This document shows positions 1 through 6,444 of a DNA stretch of 8,311 nucleotides, piece by piece (the stretch's first letter is position 1; every line of letters begins with the position of its first letter). The notes beneath the pieces are model-generated. The model had not been told where the DNA came from, ran no database searches, and saw only the letters and a list, made by a program, of their open reading frames with translations. The translations under genes were made by a program, and so were the position numbers. This stretch comes from CAYFKJ01 sp964401845 (GTDB lineage: Bacteria; Pseudomonadota; Alphaproteobacteria; UBA2966). Location of the stretch: contig CAYOAD010000176.1 in assembly GCA_964401845.1 (NCBI GenBank), positions 1 to 8,311 of the forward strand, in the 5' to 3' direction.

Positions 1-1
1 G

Positions 2-1102
2 TTCCAGAACGAGCTTATCCAGCTTCTGCAGTACGCCCCCGCCACCGAGGAGGTCCACGCCCGACCCCTGCTGATCACGCCGCCCTGGATCAACAAGTTC
101 TACATCCTCGACCTGAAGCCGGAAAACTCCTTCATCAAATGGGCGACGGAACAGGGCCTGTCGGTATTCGTCATCAGCTGGGTCAATCCGGATACGGAAC
201 TGGCGGAACGCAGCTTCGAGGATTACATGACCGGCGGCCTATTGGCTGCCGTGGATGCCGTCGAGCAGGCGACCGGCAGCGGTGAACTCAACGCCATCGG
301 TTACTGCATCGGCGGCACCTTGCTGGCCTCGACCCTGGCCTACATGGCCGCCAAGGGCGACGACCGCATTAAGGCTGCGACCTTCTTCACCTCGCTGGTG
401 GATTTCGAGGAATCGGGTCAGTTGTCCGTTGTTGTCGACGAGGCCCAGATCCAGTCCATCGAAGAAGGCATGTCGGAGCGCGGTTATCTCGAAGGCCGTG
501 AGATGGCGACGACCTTCAACATGCTGCGGGCCAACGACCTGATCTGGTCGTTCGTCATCAACAATTACATGCTGGGCAAGGAACCCTTCCCTTTCGATCT
601 GTTGTATTGGAATTCCGATTCGACCCGCATGCCCGCCGCGATGCACAGCTTCTATTTGCGCAATATGTACCAGCAAAATCTCCTGTCGCAACCGGGCGGC
701 GTGACATTGAACGGCGTCGCCATCGATCTTAGCAAGATCAAGACGCCGACCTACATTTTGGCCACCAAGGACGATCATATCGCACCCTGGAAATCGTCGT
801 TCAAGGCCACTGGAATTTACGCCGGCAAGAACCGTTTCGTGCTGTCGGCCTCGGGTCACATCGCCGGCGTCATCAACCCGCCCGCTGCCAAGAAATATTG
901 CTATTGGACCAATACCAAGAACACCGCCGACACGGACGATTGGTTCAACGGTGCCAAGCAGCATGACGGATCATGGTGGCCCGACTGGATCAAATGGCTG
1001 GGCAAATACGCCGGCGACAAAGTCCCGGCGCGCCAGCCCGGCGACGGCAAACTTAAGCCCATCGAGGATGCGCCGGGTTCGTACGTTAAGATGAAGGCGT
1101 AA
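2..1102 (+). CDS. phaC: Class I poly(3-hydroxyalkanoate) synthase, 5'-truncated by the window edge
   Basis: The enzyme polymerises (R)-3-hydroxyacyl-CoA into polyhydroxyalkanoate at the granule surface. The frame is open from base 2, and 366 residues are visible. The lipase-like box GYCIGG holds the nucleophile Cys (codon 305-307). The catalytic Asp lies in KDDHIAPW (773-775) and the His in SGHIAG (857-859). The spacing Cys to Asp (156 residues) and Asp to His (28), and the 80 residues after the His, closely match Cupriavidus necator PhaC (C319, D480, H508, 589 aa), so about 217 N-terminal residues lie outside the window. PPWINKFYILDL before the box is also typical of the family. The triad is complete and there is no internal stop, so the gene looks functional. 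The ATG at 227 is internal, not the start. Class I follows from length and context; no phaE or phaR is visible, but upstream sequence is missing. Confidence 0.97.
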   Translation, partial: FQNELIQLLQYAPATEEVHARPLLITPPWINKFYILDLKPENSFIKWATEQGLSVFVISWVNPDTELAERSFEDYMTGGLLAAVDAVEQATGSGELNAIGYCIGGTLLASTLAYMAAKGDDRIKAATFFTSLVDFEESGQLSVVVDEAQIQSIEEGMSERGYLEGREMATTFNMLRANDLIWSFVINNYMLGKEPFPFDLLYWNSDSTRMPAAMHSFYLRNMYQQNLLSQPGGVTLNGVAIDLSKIKTPTYILATKDDHIAPWKSSFKATGIYAGKNRFVLSASGHIAGVINPPAAKKYCYWTNTKNTADTDDWFNGAKQHDGSWWPDWIKWLGKYAGDKVPARQPGDGKLKPIEDAPGSYVKMKA

Positions 1103-1107
1103 CCGCC

Positions 1108-1893
1108 ATTGAGGCCCCGGTTCAATCGGCGCTCGAACGACGCGTTCCGCTGACGCGGGCGCTGGCCGCCCAGGTATTCGCCGGCGTCGCCTGTTTCGGC
1201 CTCGCCCTGATGGTAAACCGCGGCACGGCATTTACTGTGCCCCTGCCGTTGGTCCTGGCAGCCCAAGGCATCGCGGCCGCCTACTTCAGTCATCGCTGGG
1301 GACTGGCGCGGTGGTGGCTGCCGGTTCAATTGCTTTTGCCGGCGGCCTTTGCCGGCGCCCTGGCGTTGGATATTCCTTCTTGGATCTACTTGGTCGCGTT
1401 CTTTGGCCTGCTGCTGGTTTACTGGAACACGACGGGCGAACGGGTTCCGCTCTACCTCACCAACCAAAAGACCTGGGCCGCCCTGGCCAACCTGCTGCCA
1501 ACGCGAAACGCCGCAAGGTTCATCGACTTGGGCAGCGGCTTGGGCGGCACCACGCTTTACCTCGGCGGCGTACGCGCCGATATGCAATTCGACGCCGTGG
1601 AAAATGCTCCGGGGCCCTACGTGATTTCCAAAATCCGCCAGTTATTTTCCCACCGGTCCAACACCTCGATTTCCTACGGCAGCCTTTGGAACAGAGATCT
1701 TTCCAATTACAACGTCGTCTATTGTTTCCTGTCCCCTGCCCCAATGGCGGATCTTTTCGCCAAGGCGCGGGCGGAAATGAAAACCGGCAGCCTGTTCATC
1801 AGCAATTCCTTCGAGGTGCCCGGCGAGGAGCCTGATGAAATTGCCGAAGTCGACGACGGCCGCCGCACGAAATTGCTGATCTGGCGGATGTAG
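1108..1893 (+). CDS. Membrane-anchored class I SAM methyltransferase, FAM173-like; probable ATT start
   Basis: About 261 residues. The N-terminal half has four likely membrane helices (near 1150-1215, 1225-1285, 1315-1370 and 1378-1430). The C-terminal half is a Rossmann methyltransferase. Motif I is DLGSGLGG (about residues 140-147), followed by a strand ending in acidic DAVEN. SLWNRDLSNYNVVYCF followed by a proline-containing loop resembles the FAM173 (ATPSCKMT/ANTKMT) lysine methyltransferases, from memory of the family. A protein lysine at or near the membrane is therefore a possible target, but this is inference. Start: the frame is open from 1090 (stop TAA at 1087) and has no ATG, GTG or TTG before ATG 1210, which would cut through the first membrane helix. 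ATT 1108 lies 10 nt after GAAGG (1093-1097) and 5 nt past the phaC stop. CTG 1150 or 1162 are alternatives without a Shine-Dalgarno. It is probably cotranscribed with phaC. Confidence 0.8.
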   Translation: MEAPVQSALERRVPLTRALAAQVFAGVACFGLALMVNRGTAFTVPLPLVLAAQGIAAAYFSHRWGLARWWLPVQLLLPAAFAGALALDIPSWIYLVAFFGLLLVYWNTTGERVPLYLTNQKTWAALANLLPTRNAARFIDLGSGLGGTTLYLGGVRADMQFDAVENAPGPYVISKIRQLFSHRSNTSISYGSLWNRDLSNYNVVYCFLSPAPMADLFAKARAEMKTGSLFISNSFEVPGEEPDEIAEVDDGRRTKLLIWRM

Positions 1894-1912
1894 CGCGGCA
1901 TCCAGGGTTGAA

Positions 1913-1929
1913 GCCAAATCGATTTTGGC
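1913..1929. promoter_or_regulatory. Inverted repeat GCCAAA-N5-TTTGGC, copy A
   Basis: A perfect 6-bp inverted repeat with a TCGAT spacer, in the 73-nt gap between the methyltransferase and the FAD dehydrogenase, 37 nt before the latter's ATG. The same arms and spacer length recur at 6346-6362 in the other large intergenic gap. No T-tract follows, so it is a poor intrinsic terminator. It could be a protein-binding site. I see no convincing sigma-70 promoter in this gap. Confidence 0.4.
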
Positions 1930-1966
1930 CGACGCTGTAAGCCATGAAGCAACCGGTTAATCCAAC

Positions 1967-3616
1967 ATGACAAAGTACCAATGCGACGTCGTCATCATTG
2001 GCGGCGGCATCGCTGGAATCGTGACGGCACTCGAATGTTTGGACGGAGGAAAATCCGTCACCATCATCGACCGCGACGCGGAGGAGAACTTCGGCGGCCT
2101 GGCGAAAGAATCGTTCGGCGGCATGTTCTTCGTTGACACGCCGGCGCAACGCAAGGCCAAAATCGAGGATTCACCCGAACGCGCATTCGGCGACTGGTGC
2201 AATTTCGGTGAATTGTCGAAAGCCGACGGCTTGGCCTACGACTGGGGCAAACGATATGTCGAGCGCACGACGCCCGATGTGCATGATTTCATCGTGCCAA
2301 TGGGGATCGGGTTCCTGCCCGTGCTCAATTGGATCGAGCGCGGCCTGACCCGCAAAGGCAATTCGGTTCCGCGCTTTCATATGGTCTGGGGTACGGGTCA
2401 CGAACTCACGACGGTTCTGGCCAGGCGTCTGACGAACCACGCGCAAGCCGGGCGGCTCTCCCTGGTTTTCGGAAAGCGTGTGGAAGAACTGGTCACCACC
2501 GACGGCCGCGTCAGCGGCTGCGCCGGTCAGGACGAAATCACGGGCGGAGCCTTCCAGGCGGAAGCGGACGCGGTCGTGATCGCCGCCGGCGGCACCAACG
2601 GCAGCGATGATTTTATCCGCCAACACTGGCACGCCGATTGGGGCACGACACCGCCGGAGACGATCCTCAACGGATCCCACAAGTTTGCCGACGGTATGCT
2701 GCACGATGCGGCGGCAAAGGCTGGTGGCAGCCTCGTCAATCTGGACCGCAGTTGGAACTATGCCGCCGGCATCCCACATCCGCGCCCGCGCAAGCCGCGC
2801 CACGGCCTCAGCCTCGTGCCCTGCAAATCGGCGCTTTGGCTGGACGCCACGGGCCGGCGGATCGGCCCGGATCCCCTCATCGCCGGTTTCGACACCCGCG
2901 AACTCATCAAACGCATCTGCGCCGCCGCCGAAGCGAAGGCAACGCCGAAGTATTCCTGGCAGGTCATGAACCGCAAGATCATGCTCAAGGAATTCGCCAT
3001 ATCGGGCGCCGAATCAAACCCCGTCATCCGCGACAAGAGCAAGTTCGGGCTGCTGCGGAACCTGGTGTTCGGCAACAAATCGCTGGTCGACGCCACGATC
3101 GCCGATTCAGCCGAAATCGTGACGGCGGAAAACATTTCTGATTTAGCCGCAAAGATGAACGCCCTTGACCCGGCGACGGATATTGACGCCGAAGGTCTGG
3201 CCGGCGACATCCAAGCCTACGATACGGACATGGCGCGCGGCGAAGGCAATTTTACCGATGATCAGATCAAGCGCATCGCCCTGTTGAGGAAATACCGGGG
3301 TGACAAAGTGCGGACCTGCAAGTTCCAGAAGATCGACGACGCCAAGGCCGGCCCGTTGGTCGCCATCCGCACATTCATCATCAGCCGCAAAAGCCTGGGC
3401 GGCATCGAAACCGATCTTGATTGCCGGGTGGTCGACGCCGACGGCAAGGCGGTGGACGGTCTCTATGCGGTGGGCGAGGCCGCCGGTTTCGGCGGCGGCG
3501 GCATGCACGGGCTGAGGGCGTTGGAGGGCACGTTCCTCGGCGGTTGCATATTCTCGGGCCGCATGGCGGGCAAGGCTATCGTACTGGGTTCGTCCGGCGC
3601 GGGAGCGGAGGCTTGA
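1967..3616 (+). CDS. FAD-binding dehydrogenase, KstD/fumarate-reductase-like (COG3573 type)
   Basis: A 549-residue flavoprotein. The N-terminal dinucleotide fold has GGGIAG at residues 12-17 and the strand-end acid D35 (VTIIDRD). GGLAKESFGGMFFVDTPAQR (about 43-62) is the second FAD contact typical of the FAD_binding_2 family. The C-terminal FAD motif GLYAVGEAAG is at 498-507, followed by a glycine-rich GFGGGGMHGLRALEGT stretch. Length and layout match the predicted oxidoreductases of COG3573 (such as M. tuberculosis Rv0785), related to 3-ketosteroid delta-1-dehydrogenase. The substrate is unknown and a steroid is not implied. No signal peptide, so cytosolic. An in-frame stop at 1958 makes ATG 1967 the first start; no clear Shine-Dalgarno precedes it. 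A nine-codon reading frame (1944-1970) ends in an ATGA overlap with this start. The 3' end overlaps the ThDP enzyme gene by TTGA. Confidence 0.92.
   Translation: MTKYQCDVVIIGGGIAGIVTALECLDGGKSVTIIDRDAEENFGGLAKESFGGMFFVDTPAQRKAKIEDSPERAFGDWCNFGELSKADGLAYDWGKRYVERTTPDVHDFIVPMGIGFLPVLNWIERGLTRKGNSVPRFHMVWGTGHELTTVLARRLTNHAQAGRLSLVFGKRVEELVTTDGRVSGCAGQDEITGGAFQAEADAVVIAAGGTNGSDDFIRQHWHADWGTTPPETILNGSHKFADGMLHDAAAKAGGSLVNLDRSWNYAAGIPHPRPRKPRHGLSLVPCKSALWLDATGRRIGPDPLIAGFDTRELIKRICAAAEAKATPKYSWQVMNRKIMLKEFAISGAESNPVIRDKSKFGLLRNLVFGNKSLVDATIADSAEIVTAENISDLAAKMNALDPATDIDAEGLAGDIQAYDTDMARGEGNFTDDQIKRIALLRKYRGDKVRTCKFQKIDDAKAGPLVAIRTFIISRKSLGGIETDLDCRVVDADGKAVDGLYAVGEAAGFGGGGMHGLRALEGTFLGGCIFSGRMAGKAIVLGSSGAGAEA
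3601..3605 (+). promoter_or_regulatory. Ribosome binding site GGGAG for the ThDP enzyme
   Basis: GGGAG lies 7 nt before TTG 3613, within the last codons of the FAD dehydrogenase. A second GGAG (3607-3610) is too close to the start. This site fixes TTG 3613 as the start, rather than the in-frame ATG 3421 inside the upstream gene. Confidence 0.65.
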
Positions 3617-5361
3617 GAAAATCCGGCGCCGAGCTGACGGTTCATGCCCTCGAGCAGTTGGGCGTGCGCTTCACGTTCGGCATTCCAGGCGTCCATAACA
3701 CCGAAATCTACGATGAGCTCAACAGTTCCAAGCAAATCACGCCCATCCTGGTGACGCATGAGGGCGGCGGCGCGTTCATGGCCGACGCCGTAAGCCGAAC
3801 GTCGGAGTCGATCGGCACCCTGGTGATCGTGCCGGCGGCCGGGACCACGCACGCCGCCAGCGGCATCGGCGAGGCGTTTCTCGACGGCATCCCCATGCTG
3901 GTCATCTGCGGCGGCATCGACCGCGAGACCGACAAAAGCTTCCAAATGCACGGGATGGACCAGGAAGCCTTCGTCAGCGCGTTGACAAAACGGACTTTCT
4001 TGGTCGAGAGCCACGCGGACGTCGTGCCGACGCTGTTTGACGCCTTCGACATTGCCAACGGCGGCGAACCGGGGCCGGTATTCGTCGAGATCCCGGTCAA
4101 CCTCCAGCGCTTCAAGGGCGACGTCGACGCCCTGCCCGTATACCAGGCGCCGGCGGCTGGCGATGAAGTGGACGGCGCGGCAATCGCGACGGCTGTCGAC
4201 CTGCTGCGCCGCGCCAAACGCCCCGGCCTTTTCGTGGGCTGGGGTGCGAAGGATGCCGCCGCGGAACTGGTGAAGCTGGCCGAACTGCTGGACGCGCCGG
4301 TCAGCACGACGCTGCAGGGCCTCAGTATTTTCCCCGGCAACCATCCGCTGCACACGGGGTTGGCCTTCGGCCCCTCCGCGGTCCCGGCTGCACAAAACGC
4401 CTTCAAGGAATGCGACCTGATGCTGGCCGTCGGTACGAAATTCAGCGAACTGGGGACGGGCTTTTTCTTTAGCGCCGAGGTGCCGGCGAACCTCATTCAC
4501 GTCGATATCAATCCAGACAATCTCAACAGGAATTACCCGGCCAAGGTTGCCATCGCGGGCGATGCGACGGCGGCGGCGCGGGCATTGCTGCAGGGCTTGG
4601 GCAACGATGGCGGCACATCAAATCGGGCACGCGCCGACGTCGACCTCAAAGCCGGGATCGCCGCCGACAAAGCGGATTACCGCAACGCTTGGCAAAAGCA
4701 CGACAGCCGGGGCCGGGTCAATCCGGAAAGTTTCTTCTCAAACCTGCGCCGCGCCATGCCCGACGACAGCATTTTCGTCGTTGACGACGGCAACCACACG
4801 TTCCTCACAGCCGAGTTGTTGCCCATCCACAACCCGGGCGGCTTCATCGGTCCGACCGACTTCAATTGCATGGGCTATGCCGTTCCGGCGGCCATCGGCG
4901 CCAAGCTGGCCAATCCGGAGACGAACGTCGCGGCCATCGTCGGCGATGGCTGTTTCACCATGACATGCATGGAAATCCTTACCGCCTCACGCAACGACCT
5001 CGGGCCGGTGTTCTACGTTTTCAACGACGGGGAGCTCTCGCAAATCGCCCAGGCCCAGCGCATCGTCTACAGCCGCACGCCCTGTACCGGGCTGGAAGGT
5101 CTGAACCTCGAAGGCGTTGCCCTGGCGACCGGGGCGCACTATCTATCGCTGAACGGGGGAGACGATGCGGCCGCCGTTATGGCGGAGGCCAACCGTCTGG
5201 CCGCTGAGACCTCGCGCCCCGTCATTGTCGATGTCGCCATCGACTACACCCGCAAGAGCGCCTACACCAAAGGCGCCGCCAAGACCAATGCCAAACGCCT
5301 GCCCCTGCGGGAAGCGCTGCGCTTCGTCGGCCGCATCGTGGCTCGCAAGGTGACGGGTTAG
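3613..5361 (+). CDS. Thiamine-diphosphate-dependent enzyme, acetolactate-synthase-like
   Basis: 582 residues from TTG 3613, the normal length for the acetolactate synthase/benzoylformate decarboxylase superfamily. The N-terminal pyrimidine-binding domain starts at once (GVRFTFGIPGVHNTEIYDEL) and has the catalytic Glu50 in THEGGGAFMADAVSR. The middle domain runs about 185-315 (LFVGWGAKD, TTLQGLSIFPGNHPLHTG). The C-terminal domain has GYAVPAAIGAKLA and the ThDP/Mg motif GDG at 444-446, with its Asn at 471 (FNDGE, where NNG or NNQ is more usual). It should make or break C-C bonds next to a 2-oxo group, but the substrate cannot be read. A true anabolic AHAS seems less likely, since no small subunit ilvH follows and the neighbour is a flavin dehydrogenase. 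The TTG overlaps the upstream TGA (TTGA, 3613-3616), so the two genes are probably coupled. Confidence 0.92.
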   Translation: MRKSGAELTVHALEQLGVRFTFGIPGVHNTEIYDELNSSKQITPILVTHEGGGAFMADAVSRTSESIGTLVIVPAAGTTHAASGIGEAFLDGIPMLVICGGIDRETDKSFQMHGMDQEAFVSALTKRTFLVESHADVVPTLFDAFDIANGGEPGPVFVEIPVNLQRFKGDVDALPVYQAPAAGDEVDGAAIATAVDLLRRAKRPGLFVGWGAKDAAAELVKLAELLDAPVSTTLQGLSIFPGNHPLHTGLAFGPSAVPAAQNAFKECDLMLAVGTKFSELGTGFFFSAEVPANLIHVDINPDNLNRNYPAKVAIAGDATAAARALLQGLGNDGGTSNRARADVDLKAGIAADKADYRNAWQKHDSRGRVNPESFFSNLRRAMPDDSIFVVDDGNHTFLTAELLPIHNPGGFIGPTDFNCMGYAVPAAIGAKLANPETNVAAIVGDGCFTMTCMEILTASRNDLGPVFYVFNDGELSQIAQAQRIVYSRTPCTGLEGLNLEGVALATGAHYLSLNGGDDAAAVMAEANRLAAETSRPVIVDVAIDYTRKSAYTKGAAKTNAKRLPLREALRFVGRIVARKVTG

Positions 5362-5388
5362 CGGTCGGAACGGCGCGAGGCGCGGCGG

Positions 5389-6024
5389 CTAATACACTTC
5401 GGGCAATTCCGCCTGTTTCTCCAGACACCTGTGGAATGCCGGCCGATCGTGAATTCGGTCGATGTAGGCGCGGGTCTGCGGGCCCAGGTGAACGTCGATC
5501 TTGATCGACCTGGCCAGATAAAGCGCATAACCGACGCAGATGTCGGCGATGGTGAAGCGGCCGGCGCACAGGTATTCCCTGTCTTCGAGAGCGCTTTCAA
5601 TGGCGCGGGCGCGGGAGAGAAACCACTGGGTGTAGTCCTGAGCCACTTGGGGCTGTCGGCGGTCTTCCGGTTCGAACATGGAGTACCGCAGGATCAGGGT
5701 TTGGGGAAAGGTCAGTGTCGCATCGCTGCGGTAAAGCCAATTGAGGTAGGCGCCGAACTCGGGATCGTCCCGCTCAACCGACAGGGATGTCGGGCCAAAG
5801 CGTTCCACCAGGTACTGCGCCATGCCGGAGGACTCGGTCATGTAGGTCTCCCCGTCAAGCAGCGTCGGCACGGTGCCCAGCGGATTTACCTCCAGATACC
5901 CCTCGTGTTTGAAGCGCGGCGGGAAATCCATATTGACCAGTTCATAGTCAAGGCCCAGTTCCTCGAGCGTCCACAAGGGCCGCAGCGAGCGGGCATCCCG
6001 GCAATGGTAGAGTTTAATCGTCAT
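5389..6024 (-). CDS. Glutathione S-transferase family protein
   Basis: 211 residues, normal for a cytosolic GST. The thioredoxin-fold N-terminal domain spans about 1-80: IKLYHCRDARSLRPLWTLEE contains candidate active residue Ser13, VNPLGTVPTLL holds the cis-proline Pro53 of the glutathione site, and TESSGMAQYL gives the conserved Glu64-Ser65 contact for the glutathione gamma-glutamyl group. The helical C-terminal domain carries FTIADICVGYAL, the usual N-capping box. The family conjugates glutathione to electrophiles or reduces peroxides, and the substrate cannot be predicted. Start ATG 6024 has AGGGGA (6035-6040) 10 nt upstream. The gene follows the lipoprotein gene by 42 nt and may be cotranscribed with it. 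It converges on the ThDP gene with only 27 nt between stops and no visible terminator hairpin. Confidence 0.95.
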   Translation of the reverse strand: MTIKLYHCRDARSLRPLWTLEELGLDYELVNMDFPPRFKHEGYLEVNPLGTVPTLLDGETYMTESSGMAQYLVERFGPTSLSVERDDPEFGAYLNWLYRSDATLTFPQTLILRYSMFEPEDRRQPQVAQDYTQWFLSRARAIESALEDREYLCAGRFTIADICVGYALYLARSIKIDVHLGPQTRAYIDRIHDRPAFHRCLEKQAELPEVY

Positions 6025-6066
6025 GCGGCGGCTGTCCCCTCATCAGGTACAGTTCCCCCAACAGCA

Positions 6067-6261
6067 CTATTCGAGTAACGAAATTTCCTTCGCGGTCAAG
6101 ATCGGTATGCCGTTTCCATCCCGCTTAACCACACCCCCGCCGGACTTATCGCCGAACAAAGGCGTGTGGGTAAATGAAGTGCAGGCGCCCAGGAAGGAAA
6201 CCAAACAAACCGCCGCCACCAGACGCGCAAGCTTGCGTCCGTCAACCATACCGTGCCGCAT
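6067..6261 (-). CDS. Small lipoprotein of unknown function
   Basis: 64 residues. A basic n-region (R9 K10, R13), a hydrophobic core LVAAVCLVSF and the lipobox LGAC (24-27) predict lipidation at Cys27 by Lgt and cleavage by Lsp. The mature part is only 38 residues. Thr at +2 is not an inner-membrane retention Asp, so outer-membrane placement is likely if the host follows the Lol rule. The mature chain has a Gly-rich stretch (KSGGGVVKRDGNG) and no domain I recognise. Start: AAGGA (6269-6273) sits 7 nt before ATG 6261, a strong match, so the second Met (M5) is less likely. It is upstream of the GST gene in the same direction and divergent from the MarR-GNAT gene, so it shares that control region. 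Such short lipoproteins are often missed by gene callers. Confidence 0.8.
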   Translation of the reverse strand: MRHGMVDGRKLARLVAAVCLVSFLGACTSFTHTPLFGDKSGGGVVKRDGNGIPILTAKEISLLE

Positions 6262-6345
6262 AAAGAAGTCCTTTCCGGTTACCTGCTAACAACAATCTTC
6301 GATCTCGCGAGCGGGAACGTAACGGAATTCATCAGATTGGGAAAT

Positions 6346-6362
6346 GCCAAACTTTCTTTGGC
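6346..6362. promoter_or_regulatory. Inverted repeat GCCAAA-N5-TTTGGC, copy B
   Basis: Same 6-bp arms and 5-nt spacing as copy A at 1913-1929, here with a CTTTC spacer. It lies 85 nt upstream of the lipoprotein start and 9 nt before the 18-bp palindrome. It may be an operator for a factor acting on both intergenic regions; the factor is unknown. Confidence 0.4.
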
Positions 6363-6370
6363 GGATATTC

Positions 6371-6388
6371 AAGTCAATTAATTGACTT
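6371..6388. promoter_or_regulatory. Perfect 18-bp palindrome, candidate MarR-family operator
   Basis: AAGTCAATTAATTGACTT equals its own reverse complement. Its core CAATTAATTG resembles known MarR/OhrR-type operators. It lies between the divergent lipoprotein and MarR-GNAT genes, as expected for an autoregulated MarR protein. Binding is inferred from position and symmetry. Confidence 0.6.
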
Positions 6389-6415
6389 TGGCAACTATAT
6401 AGTTGACGATAGATA
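6388..6415 (+). promoter_or_regulatory. Tentative sigma-70 promoter for the MarR-GNAT gene
   Basis: TTGGCA (6388-6393) and TAGATA (6410-6415) are 16 nt apart. The -35 is good and the -10 weak (3 of 6). Transcription would start near 6422, about 20 nt before the ATG. TATAGT (6398-6403) is a better -10 alone but lacks a good -35. Either element would overlap the palindromes, so bound repressor would block polymerase. Confidence 0.3.
6392..6405. promoter_or_regulatory. Perfect 14-bp palindrome, second candidate operator
   Basis: CAACTATATAGTTG equals its own reverse complement. It lies 3 nt after the 18-bp palindrome, with centres 19 bp apart (nearly two helical turns), so two dimers could bind on the same face of the DNA. 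The half-site differs from that of the first palindrome apart from CAA/TTG. Confidence 0.5.
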
Positions 6416-6419
6416 TCTA
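6410..6419. repeat. Perfect 10-bp palindrome TAGATATCTA
   Basis: The third palindrome in the row, centred 16 bp after the second. It is short and AT-rich, so it could be chance or could belong to the -10 region. It is recorded because it continues the series. Confidence 0.3.
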
Positions 6420-6444
6420 ACGGATTTAACCGGAATTATTGCCC

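Noticed and set aside
1913..1929. Inverted repeat as an intrinsic terminator after the methyltransferase gene
   Set aside because: The stem is only 6 bp and no run of T follows. Its repeated occurrence at 6346-6362 favours a binding site instead.
3421..3612. N-terminal extension of the ThDP enzyme back to ATG 3421
   Set aside because: This stretch lies inside the FAD motif of the upstream gene and translates to Arg/Gly-rich low-complexity sequence. The ThDP fold begins just after TTG 3613, which has a ribosome site.
3463..4500. Long minus-strand reading frame opposite the ThDP gene (345 codons)
   Set aside because: The plus strand encodes a full, motif-complete ThDP enzyme here. The antisense frame has no recognisable domain and is a product of GC-rich codon structure. 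The same holds for the antisense frames at 239-964, 901-1587 and 2171-2803.
5362..5388. Possible bidirectional terminator between the convergent genes
   Set aside because: The 27-nt gap is GC-rich but forms no clear stable hairpin with a T-tract on either strand.
5431..6078. Plus-strand reading frame of 215 codons opposite the GST gene
   Set aside because: The minus strand shows a complete GST with all expected motifs. The plus frame resembles no family and lacks a sensible start context.
6304..6311. Palindrome CTCGCGAG in the divergent intergenic region
   Set aside because: An 8-bp palindrome is expected by chance in a GC-rich genome, and it is isolated from the main palindrome row.
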